Origin: Mesorhizobium sp.
GTDB taxonomy: Bacteria > Pseudomonadota > Alphaproteobacteria > Rhizobiales > Rhizobiaceae
NCBI GenBank assembly: GCA_004017275.1
Contig: SAKE01000001.1
Coordinates: 186,001 to 250,000, forward strand
Length of the DNA stretch: 64,000 nt
Direction: 5' to 3'
Shown one piece after another: positions 34,495 through 42,702 of this stretch. The notes under the pieces were generated by a model. The model was not told the origin of the DNA and did no database searches. It saw only the letters and a program-made list of their open reading frames with translations. The translations under genes were made by a program, and so were the position numbers. How positions within the stretch are numbered: the stretch's first letter is position 1; the number at the start of each line of letters is the position of its first letter.

Positions 34495-34510
34495 TGGCAC
34501 GCAGCTTGCT
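34495..34510 (+). promoter_or_regulatory. sigma-54 (-24/-12) promoter of the guanidine operon
   Basis: TGGCACGCAGCTTGCT: GG at 34496-34497 and GC at 34508-34509 with the required ten bases between them, a near-perfect match to TGGCAC-N5-TTGCW. Transcription would start about 12 bases on, just before the riboswitch. RpoN dependence implies an activator such as NtrC; no clear NtrC box was found. Confidence 0.75.
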
Positions 34511-34529
34511 TGTTGTTCTACGTGCAGAG

Positions 34530-34640
34530 CGTCTAGGGTTCCGATCGCGATTAGGGCGGTGCTGGTCCAAGAGATGCGACCGCCCAGGATGCATTGAGGC
34601 ATCCGGCGGAACACGGCGGGCCAAAATCCCGGGAGAACCC
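34530..34640 (+). ncRNA. guanidine-I (ykkC) riboswitch aptamer
   Basis: Contains the three hallmark segments of the class in order: CTAGGGTTCCG (34533-34543), CTGGTCCAAGAG (34562-34573) and ACACGGCGGG followed by AAAATCCCGGGAGA (34611-34636). These loops bind guanidinium. It lies ~100 bases before a guanidine-type importer and hydrolase operon, the expected target. Class and ligand are established knowledge; the assignment rests on motif match. Confidence 0.93.
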
Positions 34641-34717
34641 TGCACGGGTTTGCTGGCGCGAACCTCTCCCGGATGCGCGCTCCGTGAACCCCAACAAAAG
34701 TCCGGACGCAATCCGGA
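34629..34717 (+). promoter_or_regulatory. riboswitch expression platform
   Basis: CCGGGAGA at the 3' edge of the aptamer (34629-34636) is exactly complementary to TCTCCCGG at 34665-34672, so aptamer folding and this hairpin exclude each other. A second hairpin, TCCGGA-CGCAA-TCCGGA (34701-34717), stands just ahead of the ribosome site AGGGG. No long T-run follows, so control of translation or an atypical terminator is more likely (inference). Confidence 0.5.
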
Positions 34718-34736
34718 TCGCAAACAGGGGTACGCA

Positions 34737-35801
34737 ATGCTTCGCAAGCTGGCCGCAATCATCCTAGCCGCGTCACTCAGCCTTCCCTTCATCCCGGCCG
34801 CGCAGGCGGCGCCCAAGAAAGACTTCAAGATCTGTTGGTCGATCTATGTCGGATGGATGCCCTGGGGCTACCTTTCCGACAGCGGCATCATGAAGAAATG
34901 GGCGGAAAAATACGGCATCAATGTCGAGATCACCCGCATCAACGACTATGTCGAAAGCATCAACCAGTACACTGCCGGTGGCTTCGACGCTTGCGCAATG
35001 ACCAATATGGACGCGCTGTCCATTCCGGCCGGCGGCGGCATCGACACGACGGCGCTGATCATCGGCGACTTCTCCAACGGCAACGACGCCGTCATCCTCA
35101 AGGACAAGGCCGCACTCAAGGACATCGCCGGCCAGAAGGTCAATCTCGTGGAGCTCTCGGTCTCCCACTACCTGCTGGCGCGTGCGCTCGAGACGGTCGG
35201 GCTTGCCGAGAAGGACATCACGGTGGTCAACACCTCCGATGCCGACATGGTCGCTGCCTACGGCACCGGCGACGTCACGTCCGTTGTCACATGGAACCCT
35301 ATGGTGTCGGAAATCGTCGCCATACCCGGTGCCCATAAGGTTTTTGATTCGACGCAAATCCCTGGCGAGATCATCGACATGATGGTCGTCAACACCGAGA
35401 CGCTGAAGGACAATCCGGCATTGGGCAAGGCGTTGGTCGGCGCGTGGTACGAAGCGATGGCGCTGATGACCTCGGGTTCGCCCGAGGGCAAGGCGGCCAA
35501 GGAAGAAATGGCCAAGGCGTCGGGCACCGATCTTGCCGGCTTCGACGCGCAGCTTGCGTCGACGGCGATGTTCTTCGAGCCGGCCAAGGCCGTCGATTTC
35601 ACCAAGGGCACCGAATTGCCGAAGACGATGGATATCGTTCGCAACTTCCTGTTCGCCCACGGCATTCTCGGCACCAATGCGCCAAGCGTCGACGTGATCG
35701 GCATGAGTTTCCCCAACGGCTCGACCCTGGGCGACGCCAAGAACGTCAAACTGCGGTTTGATCCGGCCTTCATGGCCCAGGCTGCGGCTGGAACGCTCTG
35801 A
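34737..35801 (+). CDS. ABC transporter substrate-binding protein (guanidine/urea-type)
   Basis: 354-aa periplasmic binding protein of the NrtA/TauA superfamily, resembling the urea-carboxylase-region binding proteins. Signal peptide LRKLAAIILAASLSLPFIPA, mature start near AAPKKDFKICWSIYVGWMPW. The ATG at 34737 follows AGGGG and the riboswitch; the open frame continues upstream through the riboswitch and is rejected. Placed under a guanidine riboswitch, guanidine is the likely ligand (inference). First gene of a six-gene operon. Confidence 0.9.
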   Translation: MLRKLAAIILAASLSLPFIPAAQAAPKKDFKICWSIYVGWMPWGYLSDSGIMKKWAEKYGINVEITRINDYVESINQYTAGGFDACAMTNMDALSIPAGGGIDTTALIIGDFSNGNDAVILKDKAALKDIAGQKVNLVELSVSHYLLARALETVGLAEKDITVVNTSDADMVAAYGTGDVTSVVTWNPMVSEIVAIPGAHKVFDSTQIPGEIIDMMVVNTETLKDNPALGKALVGAWYEAMALMTSGSPEGKAAKEEMAKASGTDLAGFDAQLASTAMFFEPAKAVDFTKGTELPKTMDIVRNFLFAHGILGTNAPSVDVIGMSFPNGSTLGDAKNVKLRFDPAFMAQAAAGTL

Positions 35802-35813
35802 GGCTTTCGCGAT

Positions 35814-36722
35814 ATGTTGGCCAGAGGAATCGGTGCGGTGAATGCCGGACAGCACGCGGGCCAGGAAATCGCGCGTGCCGGCCTGACACGGCCGAAAGTG
35901 CGGCTACGCCTCATCAACGCAAGGGTCTCCCGAGGTGGCGCCTTGTTTCTCGGCGTTTTGCCATTTCTGGTCGTAGCGGCCACCTATCTGATCGCGTCGG
36001 GCAAAAGGCTGGCCGCCAACCCTGCCGACAAGCTGCTGCCCTCGCCGGCACAGATGTGGTCGGCCTTCCTGGACCTTGCCACGATTCCGGACAAGCGCTC
36101 AGGCGACCTCATCCTGTGGGTGGACACCTATGCCAGTCTCGTCAGGCTGTTCTCAGGCGTGGGTGTGGCAACGCTTGTCGCGCTTTCGCTTGGCATCGCT
36201 ATCGGCTTCATTCCGCGCGTGCAGGCTTTCTTGCTTCCCTTCATTACCGTTATCTGTGTCATCCCGCCGCTGGCGCTATTGCCAATCCTGTTCATCACAC
36301 TCGGCTTGGGAGAAACGGCCAAGATCACGCTGATCGCCCTTGGCGTCGCCCCGGTCATGGTGCGCGACATTACCACCCGCGTGATGGAGTTGCCGACCGA
36401 ACTTGTGGCCAAGGCACAGACGCTTGGCGGCAACAGCTGGACCATGGTGCTGCGGCTGGTGCTGCCCCAGGTCATGCCGCGCCTCATCAACTGCGTGCGA
36501 CTGGCGCTTGGACCGGCCTGGTTGTTCCTGATCGCCGCCGAAGCCATCGCCTCGACCGAAGGTCTGGGCTACCGCATCTTCCTCGTCCGCCGCTATCTGT
36601 CGATGGACGTCATTCTTCCCTATGTCGCCTGGATCACAACACTGGCCGTCATCACCGACTGGCTGCTGGTGCGGCTTTCCCAAGCGGTTTCTCCCTGGGC
36701 GCATCCGGTGGAGGCCAAATGA
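35814..36722 (+). CDS. ABC transporter permease (guanidine operon)
   Basis: 302-aa inner-membrane permease of the nitrate/taurine type with about six helices after a ~40-residue polar N-terminus. The EAA loop is ELVAKAQTLGGNSWTMVLRL followed by VLPQVMPRLINCVRL. Starts 12 bases after the binding-protein gene; its TGA overlaps the ATPase ATG. Confidence 0.92.
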   Translation: MLARGIGAVNAGQHAGQEIARAGLTRPKVRLRLINARVSRGGALFLGVLPFLVVAATYLIASGKRLAANPADKLLPSPAQMWSAFLDLATIPDKRSGDLILWVDTYASLVRLFSGVGVATLVALSLGIAIGFIPRVQAFLLPFITVICVIPPLALLPILFITLGLGETAKITLIALGVAPVMVRDITTRVMELPTELVAKAQTLGGNSWTMVLRLVLPQVMPRLINCVRLALGPAWLFLIAAEAIASTEGLGYRIFLVRRYLSMDVILPYVAWITTLAVITDWLLVRLSQAVSPWAHPVEAK

Positions 36723-37528
36723 GCCGCGTCGTCGTTCGTGGGCTGGAAAAGAGCTATGGCGATGCCCGTGTTCTCGAGCGGGTCAACGTCACCGTTGAGG
36801 CCGGCGAATTCCTGTCGTTGGTCGGCGCCAGCGGCTGCGGAAAATCGACGTTCCTGCGCATCCTGCTCGGCCAGGAGCAGCAGAGCGGCGGTGTGGTCAT
36901 CGTCGGCGACGGTCCGATCGTGCCCGAGCCGACGCCGCAGCGCGGCATCGTCTTCCAGCGCTATTCGGTGTTTCCGCATTTGACCGCCATCCAGAACCTG
37001 CTGCTGGTCGAAGACTTTCGCTCGGGCGGGCCGTTTGGCCGCGTCTTTGGCGCCAGGCGCAGAAGCGCCAGGCAAGAGGCCGAGGCCATGCTGGAGCGGG
37101 TTGGCCTTGCCCATGCGCGCGACCTCTATCCCGCCTCGCTCTCGGGCGGCATGCAGCAGCGGCTGGCGATTGCGCAGACCTTGCTCGGCCGGCCGCAAAT
37201 ATTGCTTCTCGACGAGCCGTTCGGTGCGCTCGATCCCGGCATCCGCGTCGAGATGCATGAACTGCTGACCGAGCTATGGACCGAGCACGGCATGACCGTG
37301 GTCATGGTCACCCACGATATCGGCGAAGCCTTCAAGCTCGGCACACGCGTACTGGTCTTCGACAAGGTGCGCCACGATCCCCAGTTCCCGTCCGCCTATG
37401 GCGCGACGATCACCTACGATCTGAAGCTCGACCGCAAGAACCGGGCTTCCTCACAAGACGTGGCCAAAGTGGCTGCGATGGTCGGGACGACCCGGCTGGA
37501 CAGCGCAATTGCGACGACGGCGTCGTAA
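36719..37528 (+). CDS. ABC transporter ATPase (guanidine operon)
   Basis: 269-aa ATPase. Walker A VGASGCGKSTFLRILLG, signature SLSGGMQQRLAIAQTLLG, Walker B ILLLDEPFGALDPG and switch His VMVTHDIGEAF. The C-terminal ~30 residues extend beyond the usual SsuB/TauB domain and include a conserved-looking FDKVRHDPQFP. ATGA overlap with the permease gene shows coupling. Confidence 0.92.
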   Translation: MSRVVVRGLEKSYGDARVLERVNVTVEAGEFLSLVGASGCGKSTFLRILLGQEQQSGGVVIVGDGPIVPEPTPQRGIVFQRYSVFPHLTAIQNLLLVEDFRSGGPFGRVFGARRRSARQEAEAMLERVGLAHARDLYPASLSGGMQQRLAIAQTLLGRPQILLLDEPFGALDPGIRVEMHELLTELWTEHGMTVVMVTHDIGEAFKLGTRVLVFDKVRHDPQFPSAYGATITYDLKLDRKNRASSQDVAKVAAMVGTTRLDSAIATTAS

Positions 37529-37540
37529 CGGAGGTTTTTC

Positions 37541-38749
37541 ATGCACATGGACATTCCAGAACGCAGTTATCGCCGTGCGGGCCTGGTCGCCCGGGAACCG
37601 GCGCGACATTTGCACCATCCTGATTTTGATGCCCGCGGCACACAGGGCTGGAAGTCGATCGAGGCCGAGGGGAAGCTGCCGGAAAGCGGCTGGCGCAAGG
37701 AGCAGCAATGGGCGCTCGACATGGGCCTGCCGGGATCGGATTCGATCGTCGACAAATCGATCCCGACTTTCGCACGCGGCGAGCTGCCGCATTTCGCCGG
37801 CATCAACACCTTTCTGAAAGCGCCCTATGTCGAAAACGTCCGCGATGTCGGCAAATACGATGCGGCCGTCATTGGCATCCCCTTCGACAGCGGCACCACT
37901 TACCGGCCGGGAACCCGTTTCGGGCCGCAAGGCATTCGCCGCATCTCGGCGCTCTACACGCCTTACAATTACGAGCTCGGCGTCGACTTGCGCGAACAGA
38001 TGACGCTTTGCGACGCCGGCGACGTCTTCACCATTCCGGCCAACCTCGAAAAGAGTTTTGACCAGATCACCAAGGGCGTCAGCCATGTCGCCTCGTCCGG
38101 CGCGCTGCCGATCATGCTGGGTGGCGACCATTCGATAGGCTTTCCTTGCGTGCGCGGCATCGCCGACGTGACCTCCAAGCGCATCGGCATCATTCATTTC
38201 GACCGCCATATCGACATCCAGGAAAAGGATCTCGACGAGCGCATGCACACCACACCCTGGTACTGGGCGACAAATCTGCCGAACGTCTCGGCGACCAATC
38301 TCGTGCAACTCGGCATCGGCGGCTGGCAGGTTCCCCGCTACGGCGTCGCCGAGGCAAGGAAGCGCGGCACCAACGTGCTCACCATTGCCGACATCGAGCA
38401 GATGGGCCTCGAGAAAGCGGCGGAGATCGCGCTCGAACTCGCATGGAAAGATACCGATGCGGTCTACATCTCGTTCGACGTCGACAGTCTCGATTGCGGT
38501 TTCGTGCCCGGCACGGGCTGGCCGGAGCCGGGCGGCTTCCTGCCGCGCGAAGCGCTGAAGCTGCTTGGCCTGGTGACGGCGCCCGGCATCTGCGGGCTGG
38601 AGGTGGTCGAGGTCTCGCCGCCCTACGACACATCCGACATCACGGCGCTGTTCGGCGTACGTGTCGTCGTCGAGGCGCTCGGCTCGATGGTCGCCCACGG
38701 CAATCTCGGCAAGCATAAATCCATCATCGACAAACCGGTGAGTTTTTGA
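37541..38749 (+). CDS. gdmH: guanidine hydrolase of the ureohydrolase family
   Basis: 402-aa arginase/agmatinase-fold hydrolase that in this context splits guanidine into ammonia and urea. Metal motifs: LGGDHSIGFP (~residue 194), FDRHIDIQEKD (~220) and ISFDVDSLDCGFVPGTGWPE (~311). The Arg in DRHID replaces the Ala/Ser common in arginases and fits the nickel-dependent guanidine hydrolase (GdmH) branch as I recall it. The ~70-residue N-terminal extension before the core also fits. A strong GGAGG precedes the ATG. The riboswitch, importer and the nickel genes that follow all support guanidine; agmatinase-type activity is the alternative. Confidence 0.85.
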   Translation: MHMDIPERSYRRAGLVAREPARHLHHPDFDARGTQGWKSIEAEGKLPESGWRKEQQWALDMGLPGSDSIVDKSIPTFARGELPHFAGINTFLKAPYVENVRDVGKYDAAVIGIPFDSGTTYRPGTRFGPQGIRRISALYTPYNYELGVDLREQMTLCDAGDVFTIPANLEKSFDQITKGVSHVASSGALPIMLGGDHSIGFPCVRGIADVTSKRIGIIHFDRHIDIQEKDLDERMHTTPWYWATNLPNVSATNLVQLGIGGWQVPRYGVAEARKRGTNVLTIADIEQMGLEKAAEIALELAWKDTDAVYISFDVDSLDCGFVPGTGWPEPGGFLPREALKLLGLVTAPGICGLEVVEVSPPYDTSDITALFGVRVVVEALGSMVAHGNLGKHKSIIDKPVSF

Positions 38750-38751
38750 CC

Positions 38752-39279
38752 ATGCACGACGATCATCAACATCACGGCCATGGCGAGGGCCATCATCATG
38801 GGCCCAGTAGTCACCACGACCATCATCCTCTCGGCCACAACGGCCCAGCGGGCAAGCCGCTGCAATGGCAGACGCCGCATCTGCCGAATGACCAGGCCCA
38901 GGAGCCGCCCGTCAACCCCGCGTCGGTCGATCTCGATCTTGTCGAAACGGCCTTCCTGGAAGGATTTGCGCGGGCGCCGGACCCGTCGAGCTTTCTGCGT
39001 CTTGCCGGCATACCTTTTGTCGGCGAGATGGAAGATGGCGTGCGGCTGCATCTGCTGCGGGTCGAGACCGAGGATCTGGTCGATGTCGGTGCTGTCATGC
39101 CGCTCGTCGGAGGTGCCGGCGTCGCCTATCATCCGTTGCCGGCGCGCCTGACGTCGCACCGCCGCCGCCTTGCTTTCATCTATCACGATGGCACCCAGCA
39201 AAAACATCTCGGCTTCGCCGCGGCGCGCGCCCTTGCCGACCGTTCCGCCGCCTCGCAATTCGCCGTTCCCGGACATTGA
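38752..39279 (+). CDS. His-rich metal (nickel) accessory protein
   Basis: 175-aa protein whose first ~45 residues are extremely His-rich (HDDHQHHGHGEGHHHG and SSHHDHHPLGH), as in nickel chaperones and storage tails. The following domain (VDLDLVETAFLEGFARAPD, FLRLAGIPFVGEMEDG) is not recognised from a named family but looks compact and conserved. Between a nickel-dependent hydrolase and a nickel permease it most likely delivers Ni2+ to the hydrolase (inference). The ATG at 38752 is two bases after the gdmH stop. Confidence 0.75.
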   Translation: MHDDHQHHGHGEGHHHGPSSHHDHHPLGHNGPAGKPLQWQTPHLPNDQAQEPPVNPASVDLDLVETAFLEGFARAPDPSSFLRLAGIPFVGEMEDGVRLHLLRVETEDLVDVGAVMPLVGGAGVAYHPLPARLTSHRRRLAFIYHDGTQQKHLGFAAARALADRSAASQFAVPGH

Positions 39280-39317
39280 ACTCATTCGCCAACCTCATTC
39301 ATCGGACAGGCCCAACC

Positions 39318-39908
39318 ATGAAAACGCTCCCAAGACTTGGCACCACCATCCTTTCGGCCTTGGCCGTCTTGACGCCCTCGCTGGCATTCGCTCATCCGGG
39401 CGGCGATCACGTCCATAGCTTCCTGGCCGGCGTCGAGCATCCTCTCTTCGGCATCGACCATCTGCTCGCGATGGTAGCTGTCGGCGTGATCGCCGCGAGA
39501 ACCGGCGGGCGCGCCGTTCTTCTCGTTCCGTTGTTCTTCGTCTCCGCCATGGTCGCTGGAGCCTTGTTGGGAGTCATCGGCGTCGGGTTGCCCTCCCTTG
39601 AGACCGGCATCGCCCTATCGCTCGTGGTGTTTGGGGCGATGGTCGGTCTGGCGAAGCCTTTGCCGCTGGCCGTCGCCATGTCGCTGACGGCCTTGTTCGG
39701 ATTGTTCCATGGAAACGCCCACGGCCTTGAGATTCCCGAAAACGCGGGTGGCTTCGCTTATGCCGTCGGTTTCGTCGTCGCCACCTCGGTCCTGCATGCG
39801 ATGGGCGTGTTGTCCGCCACCAAACTCGACGGTTGGCCGGGAGCCATACGCACCGCCGGTGTCGCCACTTCGATGGTCGGGGTGGTCATGGCCGAGCAGC
39901 TCGTCTGA
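39318..39908 (+). CDS. HupE/UreJ family nickel permease
   Basis: 197-aa membrane protein with signal peptide (ALAVLTPSLAFA) and the diagnostic mature start HPGGDHVHSFLAGVEHPLFG, then GIDHLLAMVAVGVIAARTGG, whose His residues bind nickel. About six helices; FGLFHGNAHGLEIP carries further His. HupE/UreJ proteins import Ni2+ for hydrogenase or urease; here the client is presumably the guanidine hydrolase. Last gene of the operon. Confidence 0.9.
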   Translation: MKTLPRLGTTILSALAVLTPSLAFAHPGGDHVHSFLAGVEHPLFGIDHLLAMVAVGVIAARTGGRAVLLVPLFFVSAMVAGALLGVIGVGLPSLETGIALSLVVFGAMVGLAKPLPLAVAMSLTALFGLFHGNAHGLEIPENAGGFAYAVGFVVATSVLHAMGVLSATKLDGWPGAIRTAGVATSMVGVVMAEQLV

Positions 39909-40220
39909 AATCAGTCCGCGAAGCGCGTTGCCTTCAACAGGGATGAAAAGTGATGAGACAGAAGTGGCTACTGGCATTTCGCAGCTTTCGCACCTTGCTT
40001 TATCAACTGATGAAGGCCCGCGCCGAGCGACTTTGACTATTCTCTGTTGCATGGCGGTTGAGGACACAGATTGGCGACATGCAGACGCCGGGAATTCCGC
40101 GCCGGCTTACCGGCACGTCTGAAGTCTTTTGAGGCGGCTGATCTGCTTGGCCCATTCGAAACCAGATCACGTCTTCACAACAGAGTCCGAAAATCCGGCT
40201 CCAAGATCAAAAGACGCACA
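39909..40220. other. intergenic, no gene supported
   Basis: About 310 bases between the HupE-like gene and the convergent deaminase gene. Two short frames (59 aa from 39941 and 27 aa from 39953) have no recognisable features. No strong terminator is seen. Confidence 0.45.
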
Positions 40221-40691
40221 TCAGAATTCTAAGAAGCCGGGCGACTTCGCCCATTCCTTGAGCACGGCGCGGGATTCATCGCCCAAAATCTGCTCCGCCT
40301 TCATTTTCCGGGCATTCACCGGCTTGGCGATTTCCTCAACCAGTCCGCTGACGCCGATGCCGATCTCGGCGCAATCCTTCAACGTCGCCGCATAGTACAT
40401 CTTGTCGAGCCCGGCCCACCAGATGGCAGCCACGCACAGCGAGCATGGCTCGCAAGTCGTGTAGATCTCACATCCCGAAAGATCCTGCGTGCTCAGCCGT
40501 TTAGTGGCGTCGCGGATCGCCAGCACCTCCCCATGCGCGGTTGGATCGTGGCTGGATGGCGTGTCGTTCAGGCCTTTGCCGACGATCTCGCCGTCCTTGA
40601 CGATGAAGGCTGCGAACGGGCGATGGGCGGGGTTCGAGACGGCCTGCCGGCTGATCGCGATTGCTTCGGCCATGAGTTCTTCTGGGGACAT
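40221..40691 (-). CDS. cytidine/deoxycytidylate deaminase-family nucleobase deaminase
   Basis: 156-aa zinc deaminase of the tRNA-adenosine/guanine deaminase branch. Zinc site: HGEVLAI (His, catalytic Glu) and TTCEPCSLCVAAIWWAG (Cys-x2-Cys). Substrate is probably a free purine or related heterocycle. The ATG at 40691 has GGAGAA seven bases upstream. Earlier in-frame ATGs (40757, 40802) lie within or upstream of a sigma-54 promoter and would not be transcribed from it, which decides the start. Nitrogen-limited expression is expected (inference). Confidence 0.87.
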   Translation of the reverse strand: MSPEELMAEAIAISRQAVSNPAHRPFAAFIVKDGEIVGKGLNDTPSSHDPTAHGEVLAIRDATKRLSTQDLSGCEIYTTCEPCSLCVAAIWWAGLDKMYYAATLKDCAEIGIGVSGLVEEIAKPVNARKMKAEQILGDESRAVLKEWAKSPGFLEF

Positions 40692-40743
40692 CAAGGGTTC
40701 TCCGGGGATCAATAGCGTTTCTTGATCGAGTTCCTTTCCACAC

Positions 40744-40762
40744 GTTGCAACTGACATGCCAA
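40744..40762 (-). promoter_or_regulatory. sigma-54 promoter of the deaminase gene
   Basis: On the minus strand TTGGCATGTCAGTTGCAAC: GG and GC with exactly ten bases between, fitting TGGCA-N6-TTGCA. It lies 53 bases before the start codon at 40691. Confidence 0.7.
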
Positions 40763-40851
40763 ATCCGGCGCCCTCTGCATTGATCTCGTCAATGATACGC
40801 ATGTGGATTTTGCATTTTGACCGATCCTGAACCTGAAATAGCCTCGCCTTT

Positions 40852-41607
40852 ATGGACAAAATATCGGTGCAGCACCCGGCCAAAACCGCCACGATCATCT
40901 CCCGCGGGGACCTCGCCGGCGTGTGGAAGCGGGCTCTGCTGGCGGATGAGAAGGGCAATGAAGATCGAGAGAGCATCGTCTACTGGGTTCAAGGCGCACG
41001 GCTCTGCGCCGACATACGTGAGCACCGGCGAGCTTCGGCGCTGGCAGGCGCGTTCCGAGAGGGCGGTTCGCCCACCATGGATGCCTTTGCCGGCGAACTG
41101 ATCGACAGCAACGGCACTTTCCGCTGGGAGCCTGTCTTGCGGCTCAACCACGTCGAGGGTCCTCCCGATGAAGGCCGGCTGAACTGGATCGATGGTGATC
41201 TCTGGGAGGAGGGCGTCCATATAGCCTACTCCGAACAGTGGACCAGGATTGTAGAAGCCGCGGCCGGCGATTTCGCGGTTGCGCTCGATGATGAACGAGG
41301 TCGGCAGGCTTACATGCTCAAGGTCGGAACCTTCCTGTTTCACGCGCGCTCAGGAGAACGTGGCCAAGCCGAGTTCAGCCTGTTCGAACTCGAACCGGGA
41401 GGCGTCAATCTCGTTCTGTCCACGGTAGGGCCTGGACCGGTCGCCTGTCCAAATATCGAATTTGCCGATCTTGGAGGCACAAGCGTGTGGTTGTCCGCCG
41501 TCGGTGAGAACGAGCAGCGGGTGCGATGGCAGGTCACGCAGTTGGACGACTGCGGGAGGGGTACGCCCGCCATCGGCAAGGTCAGTGGCGGAGTGGCAAT
41601 GCGATGA
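40852..41607 (+). CDS. conserved hypothetical protein, possible calycin-like fold
   Basis: 251-aa soluble protein without a signal peptide. Beta-rich segments (DRESIVYWVQGARLCADIRE, FRWEPVLRLNHVEGPP, GVHIAYSEQWTRI) suggest a lipocalin/calycin-type barrel, but no family is recognised with confidence. No catalytic motif is seen. Its stop overlaps the ATG of the 2OG oxygenase (ATGA at 41604-41607), so it is the first gene of that operon. Possibly it binds a pathway ligand. Confidence 0.65.
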   Translation: MDKISVQHPAKTATIISRGDLAGVWKRALLADEKGNEDRESIVYWVQGARLCADIREHRRASALAGAFREGGSPTMDAFAGELIDSNGTFRWEPVLRLNHVEGPPDEGRLNWIDGDLWEEGVHIAYSEQWTRIVEAAAGDFAVALDDERGRQAYMLKVGTFLFHARSGERGQAEFSLFELEPGGVNLVLSTVGPGPVACPNIEFADLGGTSVWLSAVGENEQRVRWQVTQLDDCGRGTPAIGKVSGGVAMR

Positions 41608-42659
41608 AGGCGTTCACAAAAATTCCTGTCGTCGACGTGTCGGCCCTTGGGGGGAGCGATCCCGCAGCCCATGCGGCGACCGTCGCCAAGCTGAGGGAGA
41701 TCGCCAGCAGCATCGGGTTCCTTTATGTTTCCGGTCACGGCATTCCCGAGGCCGTCTCGTCGGAACTCATCGCGGCGGCGAAAGGACTGTTCGACCTGTC
41801 GCTTCCGGAAAAGATGAAGATCTATATCGGCAATTCCCGCAATCACCGCGGCTATGTGCCCGAAGGCGAAGAAGTGTTCGCCGGCAAGACTCCGGATCGC
41901 AAGGAAGCCTTCGACCTTGCGCAGGATTTGCCGAACGACGATCCGGACTATCTCGCCGGCAACCCGTTGCTGGGTCCGAACCAGTGGCCGGAAAATCTGC
42001 CAGGCTTCCGCGAGGCCGTAATGGCCTATTATGCCGCCGCCTTCCAGCTTGGCCGTCGGCTGCTGCGCGGCTTCTCGGAGGCCGTGGGGCTGGAGCCGAC
42101 CGCGCTCGATCACTTGGTGACCAAGCCAACCTCGCAGTTGCGCCTTATCCACTATCCCTTTCACGCCGGCCGCCAGGACGCTCCGGGCATAGGCGCGCAT
42201 ACGGACTATGAACTCTTTACGCTGCTGCTGCCGACCGCGGCGGGGCTGGAAGCGATGAACGGCAGCGGTGAATGGATCGACGTTCCGCCTGTCCCGGGTG
42301 CGTTGGTCGTCAACATCGGCGACATGCTGGAGGTGCTGTCCAACGGACTGTTTGTCGCGACGTCGCATCGTGTGCGTGCCGTGAAGGAAGAACGCTACTC
42401 ATTCCCGCTGTTCTTCGCCTGCGACTATGCCGCGTTGGTGCGGCCGCTGCCGCAGTTCGTCACGCCCGAGCGCCCCGCGGCCTTCGATGAGATTGTCGCC
42501 GGCGAGCATCTTTTCGCGCAGACCGTGCTGACGTTCAAATATCTGCGTGAACGTCGCGACAGCGGTGAGTTGAAGCTACCGGAACGGAGCCTTGGGCTAT
42601 CCTCTTTCGGTCAGGAGGCGCGCCATCCCACCCATGCGCCGGCCGCGGACATCGGGTGA
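41604..42659 (+). CDS. 2-oxoglutarate/Fe(II)-dependent oxygenase, isopenicillin-N-synthase-like
   Basis: 351-aa dioxygenase of the IPNS/plant 2-ODD type. N-terminal IPVVDVSALGG and FLYVSGHGIPE; iron facial triad His-x-Asp in GAHTDYELFTLLLPT and distal His in ATSHRVRAV, whose Arg binds 2-oxoglutarate. Oxidises or hydroxylates an unknown substrate. The ATG at 41604 is coupled to the upstream gene; the longer frame from 41526 is rejected. Confidence 0.88.
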   Translation: MKAFTKIPVVDVSALGGSDPAAHAATVAKLREIASSIGFLYVSGHGIPEAVSSELIAAAKGLFDLSLPEKMKIYIGNSRNHRGYVPEGEEVFAGKTPDRKEAFDLAQDLPNDDPDYLAGNPLLGPNQWPENLPGFREAVMAYYAAAFQLGRRLLRGFSEAVGLEPTALDHLVTKPTSQLRLIHYPFHAGRQDAPGIGAHTDYELFTLLLPTAAGLEAMNGSGEWIDVPPVPGALVVNIGDMLEVLSNGLFVATSHRVRAVKEERYSFPLFFACDYAALVRPLPQFVTPERPAAFDEIVAGEHLFAQTVLTFKYLRERRDSGELKLPERSLGLSSFGQEARHPTHAPAADIG

Positions 42660-42702
42660 GCGAAGTGGCGACAAGAGAATCTCTCGCCAAAGGAACGTGG
42701 GC

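Noticed and set aside
34392..34736. Upstream extension of the guanidine binding-protein frame
   Set aside because: It would translate the sigma-54 promoter and the riboswitch; the signal peptide begins exactly at the ATG at 34737.
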